Assembly (NCBI GenBank): GCA_020744425.1
Contig: JAGMUV010000019.1
Span: 806,001 to 870,000 of the forward strand
From: Dactylonectria macrodidyma
Lineage: Eukaryota > Ascomycota > Sordariomycetes > Hypocreales > Nectriaceae
Length of the DNA stretch: 64,000 nt
Reading direction: 5' to 3'
The translations under genes and the position numbers were made by a program. The first letter of the stretch is position 1, and the number at the start of each line of letters is the position of its first letter. Below are positions 22,549-33,360 of the stretch, piece after piece. Under the pieces are notes generated by a model, which was not told where the DNA came from, ran no database searches, and worked only from the letters and a program-made list of their open reading frames with translations.

Positions 22549-24180
22549 ATGGCATCAAATGTTCTCGCTACCCCGGACCGCTCAGCCTACATCCACGGCC
22601 GTCTGGCTACAACCCAGACGGAGTTTCCGAAGACGCCAGCCTTCTCCAAGGCGTTTGTGCCGACACGTTATGAGGCATCCATTCAGGAAGTCGAGACTCA
22701 GGGCGTCATTCCCAATGTGATCAACGGAACTTATTTCAGTATGCAGGTAGATCACCACATGCCTCCTCGATTCGAAGACGACCTGCTGTTCAATGGCGAT
22801 GGTGTCGTTAGCGCTTTTCGCATTGTCAACGGACACGTAGATTGGAAACGCCGTTACGTGCAGACAGATCGCTTCAAGCTCGAGTCTGAGGCACGCCGGT
22901 CATTGTTTGGGCGTTATCGCAACCCCTACACGGACCATGAATCGGTTCGCGGTGTCGTCCGGACAGCTGCCAACACCAACATTATCTTCTGGCGCGGCGT
23001 TATGCTCGCCATGAAGGAAGATGGTCCACCATTCGCATTGGACCCTACCACGCTCGAGACGCTTGGCCGCTACGACTTCGAAGGCCAGGTGCTCTCGCCC
23101 GTCTTCTCGGCTCACCCCAAGATCGACCCCGCCTCTGGAGAGATGCTTGCCTTTGGCTACCAGGCGGGTGGTGATGGTAACTGCGCCTCTCGTGAGCTTG
23201 TTTACTATGTGATCGACGCCGACGGCAAGAAGACCCACGAGGCCTGGTTCGAGATGCCATATGCGGGCTATATTCACGACTTTGCCTTCACCGACGACTG
23301 GATCATCTTCCCGCTGACCCCACTAAAGGCCAGCCTCGAAAGGATCAAACAAGGCGGCAACTACTGGGCGTGGGACCCGGAAGACTACGGGTACTTCGGA
23401 ATTGCACCTCGACACAAGCCAAAGCGTGGGGATATCACATGGATCCGGACCGAGAACTGCTTCCAGGGCCACATAGCTGGCACATACCAAACGGATGACA
23501 ACAAACTGGTGTTCGATCTGTCCATGGCCAGCGACAACGTCTTTTGGTGGTTTCCACAAGAAGGCAAGGCTCCAGAGCGCCGACCTATGACATCCCCCAT
23601 GTCAAGATACGTCTTTGACCTTGAGGACCTTTCTGCAGTCGACATGATCGAGCCGACGCAGACTGTCCACAAAATGGTCGAGTTCGCGCGTATCGACGAT
23701 CGTTTCTTGGGGAAGCCCTATCGCCACTACTGGGCCGTCGGCTCGGATGCCTCCAAGCACTACGATTTCGAGAGGTGCGGGCCACCGAGCACCGGCATCT
23801 GGAACATGCTCATTGGTTACGACTGGGAAACGGGCAGAGAGCAATCGTGGTACGTAGGGCCGACGAGCACGTTGGAAGAGCCATGCTTCATTCCAGCATC
23901 GACGACGTCGCCGGAAGGTAGTGGCTATCTGGTGGCAGTCATTGACCGTCTCGACGAGATGCGACAGGATCTCGCCGTCTTCAACGCTCAAGAGCTTTCT
24001 GCTGGACCGATAGGCTTGATCCGTCTGCCTCTTAGGCCACGAAGAGGGTTCCACGGCAACTTTGTTGACCATGCCGACATTGAAGCATTTGCTAGTCGCC
24101 GGGCGAAGCATGGTGATCTTGGGCCTGCGAAGGCGGCGGAGAAGCCTCTACCATGGCAATTAGACATACAAAAGATCTAA
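22549..24180 (+). CDS. Carotenoid oxygenase family protein, lignostilbene-dioxygenase-like, 543 aa
   Basis: Single exon. Non-haem iron(II) dioxygenase of the family that cleaves conjugated double bonds in carotenoids, apocarotenoids or stilbenes, giving two aldehydes or ketones. Family signatures are in order: NGTYFSMQVDHHMPP and LLFNGDGVVSAFRI at the N-terminus, then four blocks likely to hold the iron-binding His: FSAHPKID near residue 188, YIHDFAFTDDW near 242, QGHIAGTYQ near 308 and GFHGNFVDH near 503. Length and single-exon structure suit the fungal lignostilbene-dioxygenase-like branch. The start at 22549 (MASNVLATPDRS) is the first in-frame Met. Lack of a signal peptide or membrane helix suggests a cytosolic enzyme. 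With the nearby aldehyde dehydrogenase it could form a cleave-then-oxidise pair. The substrate cannot be read from the sequence. Confidence 0.9.
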   Translation: MASNVLATPDRSAYIHGRLATTQTEFPKTPAFSKAFVPTRYEASIQEVETQGVIPNVINGTYFSMQVDHHMPPRFEDDLLFNGDGVVSAFRIVNGHVDWKRRYVQTDRFKLESEARRSLFGRYRNPYTDHESVRGVVRTAANTNIIFWRGVMLAMKEDGPPFALDPTTLETLGRYDFEGQVLSPVFSAHPKIDPASGEMLAFGYQAGGDGNCASRELVYYVIDADGKKTHEAWFEMPYAGYIHDFAFTDDWIIFPLTPLKASLERIKQGGNYWAWDPEDYGYFGIAPRHKPKRGDITWIRTENCFQGHIAGTYQTDDNKLVFDLSMASDNVFWWFPQEGKAPERRPMTSPMSRYVFDLEDLSAVDMIEPTQTVHKMVEFARIDDRFLGKPYRHYWAVGSDASKHYDFERCGPPSTGIWNMLIGYDWETGREQSWYVGPTSTLEEPCFIPASTTSPEGSGYLVAVIDRLDEMRQDLAVFNAQELSAGPIGLIRLPLRPRRGFHGNFVDHADIEAFASRRAKHGDLGPAKAAEKPLPWQLDIQKI

Positions 24181-24975
24181 CGCGATAGAGGTATTGTTTT
24201 AGCTGAAGTGGTTAATTCTTTATAAACAAAGGCAAACTTCCCAGTTGCTTTTTCAATGGCTATATCAGAAGCGGGTATTGGTTCAATGATGGCACGGCAA
24301 TACTGAACCTGTATTTCCATGGCGGCCTTTATTAAGCCGATATTGTTCACTCCAATTAGAGGTACTGTTCATATCATCGTCTCCGCTACGCCTTGTCGTT
24401 TTGTTTCAATTACAGGTCTTCAAATCCTGTGTCGATGCGGCTTTCGACATTGCCCAAGCAGCGTTGATCGCTCCACACACTGCATGCATTGGAAGGCACA
24501 ATCTATATAGCGATATCTTTTGAACAAATCATTCGCTAAATTCTTCATGTCGTCCCTCGCGCAATCCGATGCGTATCTGCCATTAGTCAGACCAAAACAG
24601 CCACAGAATCGAGGACCAGAACAGTGAATGAGACTGGTGAACAGCGCTAGAAAGGAGGAATCAATGTCAAAACAACAACAATATTGAAGAAACATCAATG
24701 CATAATCTTATAGTTAACTTAGTGCGTCTAGACAGCAAATCAAAATTGCCTCAAACATCAGTAGTCTCGGCTTTGTCCGGATTGCAAATAACGCCTCGTC
24801 TAGACACTTTTAAACATTAGTGCTGACAAAGAATAAGTGACGTCACCCGAGCTCAGTCGAACACACGAAGATGCCGTTCATCCCGTCGATGGTGAAGCTT
24901 TTACGCTTCTTGTCACTGCCTTCAATACCAAGTTGAAACGAGATCAAGACCATCGAGGTCGCTGTCTCGCTGAGA
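24181..24975. other. Intergenic, promoter of DUF3533 gene
   Basis: 795 bp with no gene. A perfect CRE-type palindrome lies at 24838-24845. Confidence 0.5.
24838..24845. promoter_or_regulatory. CRE/ATF-type palindrome TGACGTCA
   Basis: Exact TGACGTCA 131 bp upstream of the DUF3533 start codon. In fungi bZIP factors of the ATF/AtfA class, linked to stress responses, bind this site. Function is inferred from motif and position only. Confidence 0.45.
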
Positions 24976-26541
24976 ATGCTGTCAATCAATTCTCTCTATC
25001 CCAGGGCCTGTGACAACCGCCTGCCGACCAACCATCCGACGCTAAAGAAGGCCCGCGGACCCTTGTTCAGGGCGGCCGGCACCAATTTTCTGTTTCTCCA
25101 GCTTCTTTTCCTCGGTCTCTTTTGCTACATCTTTGGCGCCCTGTACCAGCAAACCAACCATACTCACAAACTTCAGCTCGCATTTGTTGACTACGATGGA
25201 GGCGCAATTGGCCGTGCCGTGCGCAATGCATACGCCTCCCTTCAAGGAGATAGCTTCCCCTCTCTAATCGAGCGATCGCCTTCCGACTTACAGACTCCAT
25301 CGGATCTCCGAGAGGCGGTCTGCAGGACGAGATACTGGGGAGCTATCTACGTAACTAACGGGGCCTCAGATCGACTTGAGGATGCATTGGCTGGAGGTGA
25401 GGCGGCGTCGGCATATGACAGCATGGGCGTCATGGCCTACATATGGAACGAGGCCGTATATGCACCTATCGTCGATGCATCAGTTTCAGCCAACCTTCAG
25501 CTTCTTTCTAGCACCGCCAGAGTTGCATACAGCTCTAGAAATGGGACAGGCAACATCCGATCCGTCTCCGGTCAGGCCCTGTCGGTTCTCGCGGAGCCGT
25601 GGAAGTTGCAATCCATCAACATACAACCGACAACGCAAGGTTCAAGAGCAATTTACAACACCGTGGTTATCATCTTGATCTTGGTCCAAGAGTTCTTCTA
25701 TCTCGGAACAATCAACGGCCTCTACGCTCAGTTCAAAATTTATTCCCGCGTCGACGCGTACCGCATCATCGTCGTGCGCAACATAATTTCCCTCACTTAC
25801 ACGTTTATTGGGTCGCTTTGCGTCATCGGTACCATCTGGGCGTTCAAAGCTGGCTGGGATATCAATGGCAATCAGTTTGTCTTGTCTTGGGTCACCTTGT
25901 GGCTCTTTGCACACGTCAACTTTCTCACTCTTGACGTCTTCACAGTGTGGCTGCCTATTCCGTTTGTCCCAATGGCTCTTGTATCCTGGATCATCTTCAA
26001 CATCACATCGGTACTGTTGCCCTTTGATCTGAGTCCAGCATTCTTCCGCATTGGGTATATTTGGCCAGCGCACGAGGTCTACCAAATCCTCACAGATATT
26101 TGGTCGCGAGGGTGCAATCCCCAACTGTACTATGCTCTACCGATCTTGTTTACTTGGGAGATTGTAACTCTCGCCTTGAGCGCTTTGGGAGTCTTCCGCA
26201 GGTGTCACTTCGCGGTGCTTGCGGAAGAGCAACAGGCAAAGGAGTCCATGGAGCGTATTGATGCTGCCGTGGCATTTGAGTTGGCAAGAGAGAGAGAGAG
26301 AATCCAGAAACACGCTGAGTCAAGCAGACCAGAGTCTCAAGGAGAGCCTAAAAAGCCACCTTCCGACACGGATACTGTTGAGGATGGCGACGAAGAGCAT
26401 ACCATGCGAGAAGAACTAGCCGATGTCATTGAGCGGGTTACCACGAGACAACGACGGGAGCTGCAAAGGACGGGAACGACCTGCAATTTCGGGCCATCGT
26501 TCGATCTACCATTCAATTATGAGAACAGTGATAGCAAATGA
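24976..26541 (+). CDS. DUF3533 / SNG1-family membrane protein, 521 aa
   Basis: Single exon. A first membrane helix (FLFLQLLFLGLFCYIFGALY, residues about 37-56) precedes an extracellular loop of roughly 170 residues with LAFVDYDGGAIGRAVRNAY, matching the family's conserved beginning. Five more helices lie between residues 225 and 400 (IYNTVVIILILVQEFFYLG, LTYTFIGSLCVIGTIWAF, WLFAHVNFLTLDVFTVWL and others). The C-terminal 120 residues are charged and cytosolic with EEQQAKESMERID. Yeast SNG1 confers resistance to nitrosoguanidine, and fungal members are linked to drug resistance or lipid asymmetry; the mechanism is unsettled. It follows the dioxygenase on the same strand and may serve as an efflux or tolerance partner of the catabolic block, but nothing beyond position shows that. 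Confidence 0.85.
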   Translation: MLSINSLYPRACDNRLPTNHPTLKKARGPLFRAAGTNFLFLQLLFLGLFCYIFGALYQQTNHTHKLQLAFVDYDGGAIGRAVRNAYASLQGDSFPSLIERSPSDLQTPSDLREAVCRTRYWGAIYVTNGASDRLEDALAGGEAASAYDSMGVMAYIWNEAVYAPIVDASVSANLQLLSSTARVAYSSRNGTGNIRSVSGQALSVLAEPWKLQSINIQPTTQGSRAIYNTVVIILILVQEFFYLGTINGLYAQFKIYSRVDAYRIIVVRNIISLTYTFIGSLCVIGTIWAFKAGWDINGNQFVLSWVTLWLFAHVNFLTLDVFTVWLPIPFVPMALVSWIIFNITSVLLPFDLSPAFFRIGYIWPAHEVYQILTDIWSRGCNPQLYYALPILFTWEIVTLALSALGVFRRCHFAVLAEEQQAKESMERIDAAVAFELARERERIQKHAESSRPESQGEPKKPPSDTDTVEDGDEEHTMREELADVIERVTTRQRRELQRTGTTCNFGPSFDLPFNYENSDSK

Positions 26542-27286
26542 TCAATGTGACCGAGATAGCGTCGAGGATATGGCTTCAGGATGGGGAATATGTGGATATG
26601 CATCAAGAAAATGGACTGAAGTCGGAGTGTATCTAGTTATTGCAGGAAATAGTTCTACGGAACGACGGTTGGACCTCTAGCATATCTACTTTGAAAACAT
26701 TTGAGTTTCACTCCGCAGGTTGGCTCACAGGGGGATATCTCTAAAGCTCAGTTCCCAAATTGGCAAATGTGTTAAATCAGCACATAACCCATCTTCATCT
26801 GACCGTATGTCCTGAATTTGATCATTCAGGGCTGGTAAGTGTTTGTTTATTCTCTTAGACACATTATTGTGGTTTGGCAATGTCGACTTCGATTAACAAG
26901 CCAGTTTTGGCCTCTTTGCCATCGATTCGCAACCCGTCGAGAGTCGGAGGTTAAACTACTCCAAAAGGCCTCAAATAAGTGCTCGCAAAGAGATAGTGGG
27001 TAAAATACCCACCACTGTTATTGCAATGCTGTGGTTTGGGTGCTATCCGAGCCTCGTCTGAACAGGTTGGCGTTCTAGAATGCCACCAACCAGAAATTCC
27101 GTCCGGCCTGGTCTCCATCGGTTGATCATTGGTCAAGTTTGCATGACTTGATGACTGTGCAGATTATGGCGCAGTAATACACACTACGTGTGCGTATCTC
27201 ATCTCCCAACCACAAAAGGCGGGGGAGGAGGGAGGCCAAAAGCTTGCCTCATTCTATCAACCACCCTCAGTCACTCACTCACCACC
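26542..27286. other. Intergenic
   Basis: No gene seen between the DUF3533 stop and the kinase relic. Confidence 0.5.
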
Positions 27287-28269
27287 ATGACTGACAATCT
27301 CAACTTACCAGACCTAGTACGCGACTGGGAACTCAACACTACCATCATCAGCGACACGTGCCCCGTCCATGCCAGCCACATCGCCGATTCCTCCAAAGGC
27401 ATGTTGCGCCAGAGTGTGGAAGAAAAATGGGAGCGCAAAGAGAGACTCGGTAGCGGCTCCTTCGGCGTGGTTTGGCGTCATGAGTGCGTCTCAGGGCCTC
27501 AGATCGGCAAGGTGCGAGCTGTGAAGAAGATGGAATAAGGGGGGGTTGGACTGTCTCCAAATGAGAATAAGTAACTTGGCCGAGAAATATCGACGATTGT
27601 TAAGTTCTCACATGAGCAGGTATGGCAATGTCGCCAATGATCAACGGTTTTTCTTCTCACGTCCCTGGTCACTAACCAGAGTGATCAACGGTATCACGGC
27701 TGCTTTGTTCGCTCCTTTGGCTGGTATTGCAACCAACGTTCAGTCTTCATAGTGATGGAGTATTTCCCGTGAGGAAGCTTGGAGATTTATATCGAAAAGC
27801 CTCTTCCCGAAGACCAAACAAGACTCATCAGTCTCCAAGTCCTGCAAGGGCTTGCTTTTATGCACCGAAGCAACGTTGCCCACTGGGACATGAAGCCACA
27901 CGTAAGTCTTAACGCTTTTTAGTCTACAATGGCAAACTCTAACATATGTAGAATATTCTTGTCCAGAATAAAGGCCCGCAGTGGCGGGTCGAGATCGCCG
28001 ACTTTGGCTGCAGTAAGAACACCGAAGAAACACTACTACGTACTCATCGCGTCGGCACACCAGCCTATCTTGCCCCCGAGATGCATCCGTATCTCTTGTC
28101 TAGAGAAGGAGGTGGCGACGACGACGGCGATGATGACGAAGATGACACCTACATCATCGCCTCTGTTAAACTCAAGGAGTTTCTGCTGAGGGTGAACTCC
28201 CATGCTCGGTCCATACAAGTCACGGCTTCACAGCAAGGAACAAGTCCCCGGACAACATCACTAGCATAG
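27287..28269 (+). pseudogene. Ser/Thr protein kinase relic
   Basis: Decayed kinase gene. It begins MTDNLNLPDLVRDWE and keeps the Gly loop (RLGSGSFGVVW), the VAIK-type Lys in VRAVKKME, REIS..VKFSH, CFVRSFGWY and MEYFP, the catalytic loop VAHWDMKPHNILV, ADFGCSK (DFG intact) and GTPAYLAPE. Lesions: TAA directly after KKME near 27536, TAA after NENK near 27572, and TGA after MEYFP near 27769. The HRD Arg is replaced by Trp. Two introns survive with good sites: about 27620-27679 (ending TAACCAG) and about 27904-27951 (GTAAGT...TATGTAG). After the APE motif the frame runs into an Asp-rich stretch and then unrelated sequence to 28269, so the rest of the C-lobe is missing. It cannot encode an active kinase. 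Confidence 0.82.
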
Positions 28270-28371
28270 GCGGCAACGCTTTATGTGATATGAGTATGTA
28301 CTTTGAACCAAAAAACAAAAATATCTACAAAGAAAAAGACTGATGCTCTTGTTTAAAGAGTCAGTCTCACC

Positions 28372-29842
28372 TCACAGCCAGGTGTAGCACTCATCCGCAA
28401 TCGGGGCGGTGACAGTGTAAACCGTCTGCCGCCACCATTGAGTCACAAACGCAATGACGTTAAACTCAAACGTAGAGACGACTGCAAGCCCCTGGGAGCA
28501 GTCTCCAGTGTCGGGCTGCGTCACTGTTCCATCCGCATCGGTGCCGTTCACGGTTCCGTTGATCTCCTGGCTTGCGCTGAGGGTAAAGTCGTTGTAGAAC
28601 TTGGGCTGAGCAGTCACGCCGCCGCTAAGGTCCAGCAGACCGCCAAAGAGCTCGAACTGGAGCATCACGGTGACGTCGACGTACGGGTCGACGGACGCAA
28701 CCGCCTTCTCGCTAATGTTAGCGTTAGCAGTGAAGACGGGGGTCCAGCCCGTGGCGGACGAGCCCTTGCTGTTGAGGAAGTCGATGTGGAAGTTTCCATC
28801 CTCGATCTTGACTCCCAAGTCAGCTGTCAGGGTGACGGCGGCTTCGGCAGATACGTTGACTCCGATGGCAAAGTCCAGGGCCGGTCCGAGCTGCACGATA
28901 CCGGGGACGCTGACGAGGCTATAGGTGAGCGGCTCCGGGTCATACACGACGTTCTGGCTGTAAGGCGCGGTGACTTCGACGGAGAGGCCCAGGTCAGCCG
29001 ATGCGTAGGTGTCGACATCGAAGGACAGCTCGTACACCTTGGCGAGAAGGATCGAGTATCGGAGCTTTCCGGAGAAGGTGACAGAGGTGGTGAGGTTGGC
29101 GTTATCTGCAGTAACGTACAGGTAGGGGGCATACGAGTACAGCGATGTGGCCGGGGTCAAGGCCACGGTGTGCGAAAGAGTCAGGCCGTCGGCGCCAACG
29201 GTGATGGCACGCTTCTGCGGGCCAGCCGGAATGGAAGAGAATGAAATCTCAGTGAATGCTATTACGATTAGCCTTTGGACTGCGCTGCGGGATATGGTGA
29301 GGTGACAAACCAGCAGTGCTGTTCAGATCGGTCTTCTCGCCGCTAGCGACCACCGTCAAGGCAGCGCTGTCTGATGTGATGCTCTTGGCAAGGAAGATGC
29401 CTCGCTCGTTATCAACATCACAGTCACCGAGATGGTTGGTAACCAAGACGAACTCTTCGTCGTCGGACCAGTCCTCCACTGCCTCATCAAAGGCCTCCTT
29501 GGTGCTGAAAACGATGGAAACAGAGCCGGCCTCGCAGTCAACTGAATCAATATCACCAATGTCTTCCAGCACGACAGTAGGGTGGTTCATTTCAAGCGAG
29601 ACATTGACAAAGCTGTTGCCCTCTGATCCCCAGCTCAGAGACACATTAGTGGCTGGAACCAGGTTCTTGATGTCCGAGGTGTCAACGTCCGGGTTGCTGA
29701 TAGGGCTGAGCGTCGATTCCTGTCCGACCCTGGAGTTGTTGAAAGACCTGCCGAACATGGCATTGGATCTCGGAAAGGGCGGGTTCGAGTGGCTGGAAAC
29801 CAGTCCAGCCATGGAGGCCAGGAGCACAGCGGAAGAAAACAT
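28372..29842 (-). CDS. Secreted fungal protein of unknown function (possibly DUF7029/DUF7223-type), 472 aa, 2 exons
   Basis: Exon 1 29842-29311, intron 29310-29259 (GTTTGT...AATAG), exon 2 29258-28372. It begins with a signal peptide (MFSSAVLLASMAGLVSSHS). The N-terminal domain is acidic and beta-rich with NVSLSWGSEGNSFVNVSLEMN and SIVFSTKEAFDEAVEDWSDD. A KR dipeptide (GPQKRAITVG, a possible Kex2 site) lies just after the intron. A large second domain of Val/Thr/Ser-rich strands then ends with paired Cys (GDCSQG, ADECYTWL). Several NxS/T sites suggest heavy N-glycosylation. The two-domain shape resembles fungal secreted proteins annotated DUF7029 plus DUF7223, but I am not certain of that match. 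No GPI-anchor hydrophobic tail. Likely extracellular or wall-associated. Confidence 0.78.
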
Positions 29843-32265
29843 GACGATTTGTCTTGATGGTCTGAATGGACTTGGTCTACAAGCTCTAACGATGGTCTTT
29901 CAGGGTTCATCCGGCAGAGGCAGGATGCACCGGTATTTATCATCGGGAAGCGAGATGGCTATCATGCGCATTCACATACAATCCCGCTTACTGCGGTGCA
30001 CCACGGGAGCAATCTTGGGGTTCTCGGCCGTCAACGTTCCATCCTGGCCCACGACGCGTTACGCCGACCCACTATCAAGGACCCCAAGACCCTTATTACA
30101 ACGCGCCAGATCCGAGCGTGTATTCATTCACGTGTTTGCGCCGTTGGATTGCTCTTTGAGGAAGTGAGGAGTCATGGAATCTAGGCTGTTTTTGGGGGCC
30201 TGTCAAGAGGGTGTGTCGCGGATTGCCGGTGTCAATACCCGATTCGGGTATCGTGAGCACACTCTCACCGGACGTTAGTCCAACCCTAGCCGACTCACCG
30301 TAGTCTTGACATAACAACCCTGTTATCGCAAGACATAACGCCACGAATATAAGGGAAACAGCGCCGAGGAGATGTCAAACGGTTTAAGTGCCTGCTGCAA
30401 TCCACCAATCCAGATCGTAAGGGTCGTGTCGGGTCGGGTTTAAAGCCAGTCGATGGCGCTGCTGCCAAGCGCCATCGCGAGTAAGTGGCCTCGATGGACA
30501 TTTTCGGTCACAAAAGCAACCCGCATAATGGTCCTGAGATCTTTTGTCGTCACATATTACCTATGTTGATCTATGCCAAGATGCAAGTCGTTATGTTCGG
30601 CAGCCATCGTAACTAGCTCCTGCTGTAATAGGTCTCTGAGGCATTTAACATTGCTGGGCCGCGGAAGACCAAAAAATAAATTAAATGGTTAACCTTGAAG
30701 CATCTTCGAAATGGTCAGATGATAGATCAGGGACGGTAGTTGCAAGTATTTCCCTGTCAGCTCCGTTCAGGGGGAACGGGGCTGAGAAAAAGGACAGGGC
30801 TTAGAAATCAGCATACCCACACCTTTGAGCTATTATCAGCAAATGGTTACAAGGTGGAGTCAAGGTGTATTCGTCGTGTAGCCACCAGTCATATCGTTCG
30901 TACTGTTGCAGAGGATATCCGGTGTCAAGGATGTCAGACTAGACGGCCCATGTATGTTGTATGCTATGCTACGCCGTAGGACCAGACTAGCCCTCCGGGC
31001 CGACAAGCAAACTCTATCTCGGCGTAGTTACGATACTCAACATCCTAACTTATATGCTCGAAATATGGAGGATATGAGACCCTACCAAAGTAGCGTCTTC
31101 AAGCCATTACGCTCCCAAAACCTTATGATTCTACTATAACGTCCCCCACAAGCCGGAGACAGTAACCTCGCATGCAAAGGCGTTTGAAATAAGAGAACCA
31201 AATCAATCATACCTTTTCATGTCTACGATCACTTTGGTTCGGCATGATTGTACCGCAACCAAATGACTAGCAGTAGCATTGGTCCCGGGAGTTAATTCCA
31301 GTGAAGCCCTTCCTTGGTAAGACTGGGTATGTTTCCCCACCCGCAACTGTGTATGTGTGCGTATGACGACACATTGGTTCGCTTCTGCATCTTGTACCAA
31401 CGCCAAGGAAATATAAATTAAATGGTCAGACTACGAAAAAAACGACTCATTGACAATAGAGCCAATCAAACGCATCTGACCGTTGCATGGCTGCATGCAA
31501 CGGCCTGAATGGGTGGTGAGGACGACATCTTTCATGTGATCAGCCGAGACCCGGAACCGAAATCTACCATCTTGGTTTTCTAAAGAATGATTGAATGTCA
31601 AGGAACGGCATTCAAGTATCAATAAGTAACAAAGGTCTGTATGACAGGCTCTCATCAGTGGCAAAGATGAGTCTCACCTAACCTGCTTAACCTATGTATC
31701 AACCAAATCCCCTCTCACTACCCCGACCGCGGCATTATAGAAATGGCACTTCCATCACTGTATTCTTCAACATGAATTGCGGCAAAGCATATCGGCACCT
31801 TTAAACACTCGGGCACTTACCAATTCCTCCTAATTGGTTGATTCCCACCGAACTCAACTTCTCACTTGGGCCTTCCAGGAGCCCGTGCCACGCATAAAAC
31901 AACCTAAAGCCTTTGAGGCAAGGCGCTTCGGAATAGGAAGGTCAATTGGTGATAGTAGCAATGTCACCATGCCATCTGCAGGGGTGGGACGACATGTAAC
32001 CTCGCAGCCTAACAGATAGAGCCGAACCTTACAGGGACATGTAGGGATGGGTGGCCGTCACATGCAGAGGCGACGCACTGATGCGCTGCATCAAAGGGTT
32101 AAGCGTAATCGCACTTCGACATGTACAGTATCAGGCATCGTCTTTGATTCGCTGCGTTTATGAAAGGATTAGGGAGTCCCTGGTGAAGTTATCCGTGATG
32201 TAGTACATTGCCATCTACAAAAATAAATGAAACTTTTATGTGAGAAATCAAGTATTTACTCTCTC
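29843..32265. other. Gene-free stretch, 2.4 kb
   Basis: I see no gene, RNA or clear mobile element. Many short frames exist without domain or splice support. The part next to 29843 is the promoter of the secreted protein. Confidence 0.5.
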
Positions 32266-33360
32266 TCAATCGGTCTTTATGGCCAAGATCTCCTCCTCCA
32301 CAGCTTTTCCTAAACTCTGCGTATTTCCTTTACCGCCCATATCCGCCGTCATGACATCAGGATCCGACCTTGCCAATACGTTCTCGATAGCTTTGAGCAT
32401 GGCCGCCGCCGCCTCGGTGAGCCCAAAGTGGTGCAGCATCATCTGGCCCGCCCAGATCATGCCGATGGGGTTGGCAATGCCCTTTCCGTAAATGTCCGGG
32501 GCGCTTCCGTGCACCGGCTCAAAGAGACTCGGGAACTCTCCGGAAGGGTTGATGTTTCCTGATGGCGCGATGCCGATGGTGCCGGTGCAGGCTGGGCCCA
32601 AGTCCGATAGGATGTCGCCGAAGAGGTTGCTGCCGACGACCACGTCGAAGGATTGGGGCCGTTGTACGAAGTGGGCCGTCAGGATGTCGATGTGATACTT
32701 CTCGACGGCCACGTCCTCATACTGCTTGTGCATCTCTTGCACGCGCCGGTCCCAGTATGGCATCGTGATGCTGATGCCGTTGCTCTTGGTCGCACTCGTC
32801 AGCTTTCTGCGAGGCCGACTCGCCGCAAGGTCAAAGGCGTAGCGGAGCACCCTGTCGATACCCACACGCGTCATGACCGTGTCCTGGATGACCGTCTCCC
32901 GCTCCGTGCCTTCGAACATGATGCCTCCGACACTGCTATACTCGCCCTCTGTGTTCTCCCGCACGATCCAGAAGTCGATATCACCCGGCTTCACGCCCGC
33001 CAGGGGAGACCTAACGCCGGGCATCAGACGACAGGGACGGAGATTAATGTACTGGTCAAACTCGCGCCGGAACTTGAGCAAGCTGCCCCAGAGTGAGACG
33101 TCGTCCGGGACCTGGTCGGGCATGCCGACGGCGCCAAAGTAGATGGCGTCGAACTTGGACAGCTTCTCCTTCCAATCCTCGGGCATCATGGCGCCGTGTT
33201 TTGCGTAGTAGTCGCAGCTGGCAAAGTCGAACTCCTCGAATTCTAGCGACAGGTTGAACTTTTTAGCCACGGCTTGGAGACACCGGACTCCATATGGCAT
33301 GACTTCAACGCCGATGCCATCTCCCGGCACCACAGCGATCTTGAACGTTTTGGAACACAT
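32266..33360 (-). CDS. Tartrate / D-malate dehydrogenase-like (beta-decarboxylating dehydrogenase family), 364 aa
   Basis: Single exon. Member of the isocitrate/isopropylmalate dehydrogenase family, which oxidises and often decarboxylates hydroxy-acids with NAD(P). Family blocks in order: IAVVPGDGIGVEVMP, the substrate-binding Arg segments LWGSLLKFRREFDQYINLRP and WIVRENTEGEYS, then the Lys segment RKLTSATKSNGISI, DILTAHFVQRP, and the metal-binding Asp in VVGSNLFGDILSDLGP. FEPVHGSAPDIYGKGIANP leads into the cofactor region. The LWGSLLKFRREFDQYINLRP block and the 364-aa length fit the tartrate dehydrogenase/D-malate dehydrogenase (TTUC/DmlA) branch better than LeuB or Idh. No mitochondrial presequence; likely cytosolic. 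It lies 488 bp downstream of the hydrolase on the same strand; a joint role in hydroxy-acid use is a guess. Confidence 0.88.
   Translation of the reverse strand: MCSKTFKIAVVPGDGIGVEVMPYGVRCLQAVAKKFNLSLEFEEFDFASCDYYAKHGAMMPEDWKEKLSKFDAIYFGAVGMPDQVPDDVSLWGSLLKFRREFDQYINLRPCRLMPGVRSPLAGVKPGDIDFWIVRENTEGEYSSVGGIMFEGTERETVIQDTVMTRVGIDRVLRYAFDLAASRPRRKLTSATKSNGISITMPYWDRRVQEMHKQYEDVAVEKYHIDILTAHFVQRPQSFDVVVGSNLFGDILSDLGPACTGTIGIAPSGNINPSGEFPSLFEPVHGSAPDIYGKGIANPIGMIWAGQMMLHHFGLTEAAAAMLKAIENVLARSDPDVMTADMGGKGNTQSLGKAVEEEILAIKTD

Noticed and set aside
28438..29244. Long + strand frame (268 aa) opposite the secreted-protein gene
   Set aside because: Antisense shadow of a well-spliced secreted protein; composition is Gly/Asp/Val-rich with no domain.
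29316..30167. 283-aa + strand frame
   Set aside because: Antisense to exon 1 and promoter of the secreted protein; low complexity, no family character.
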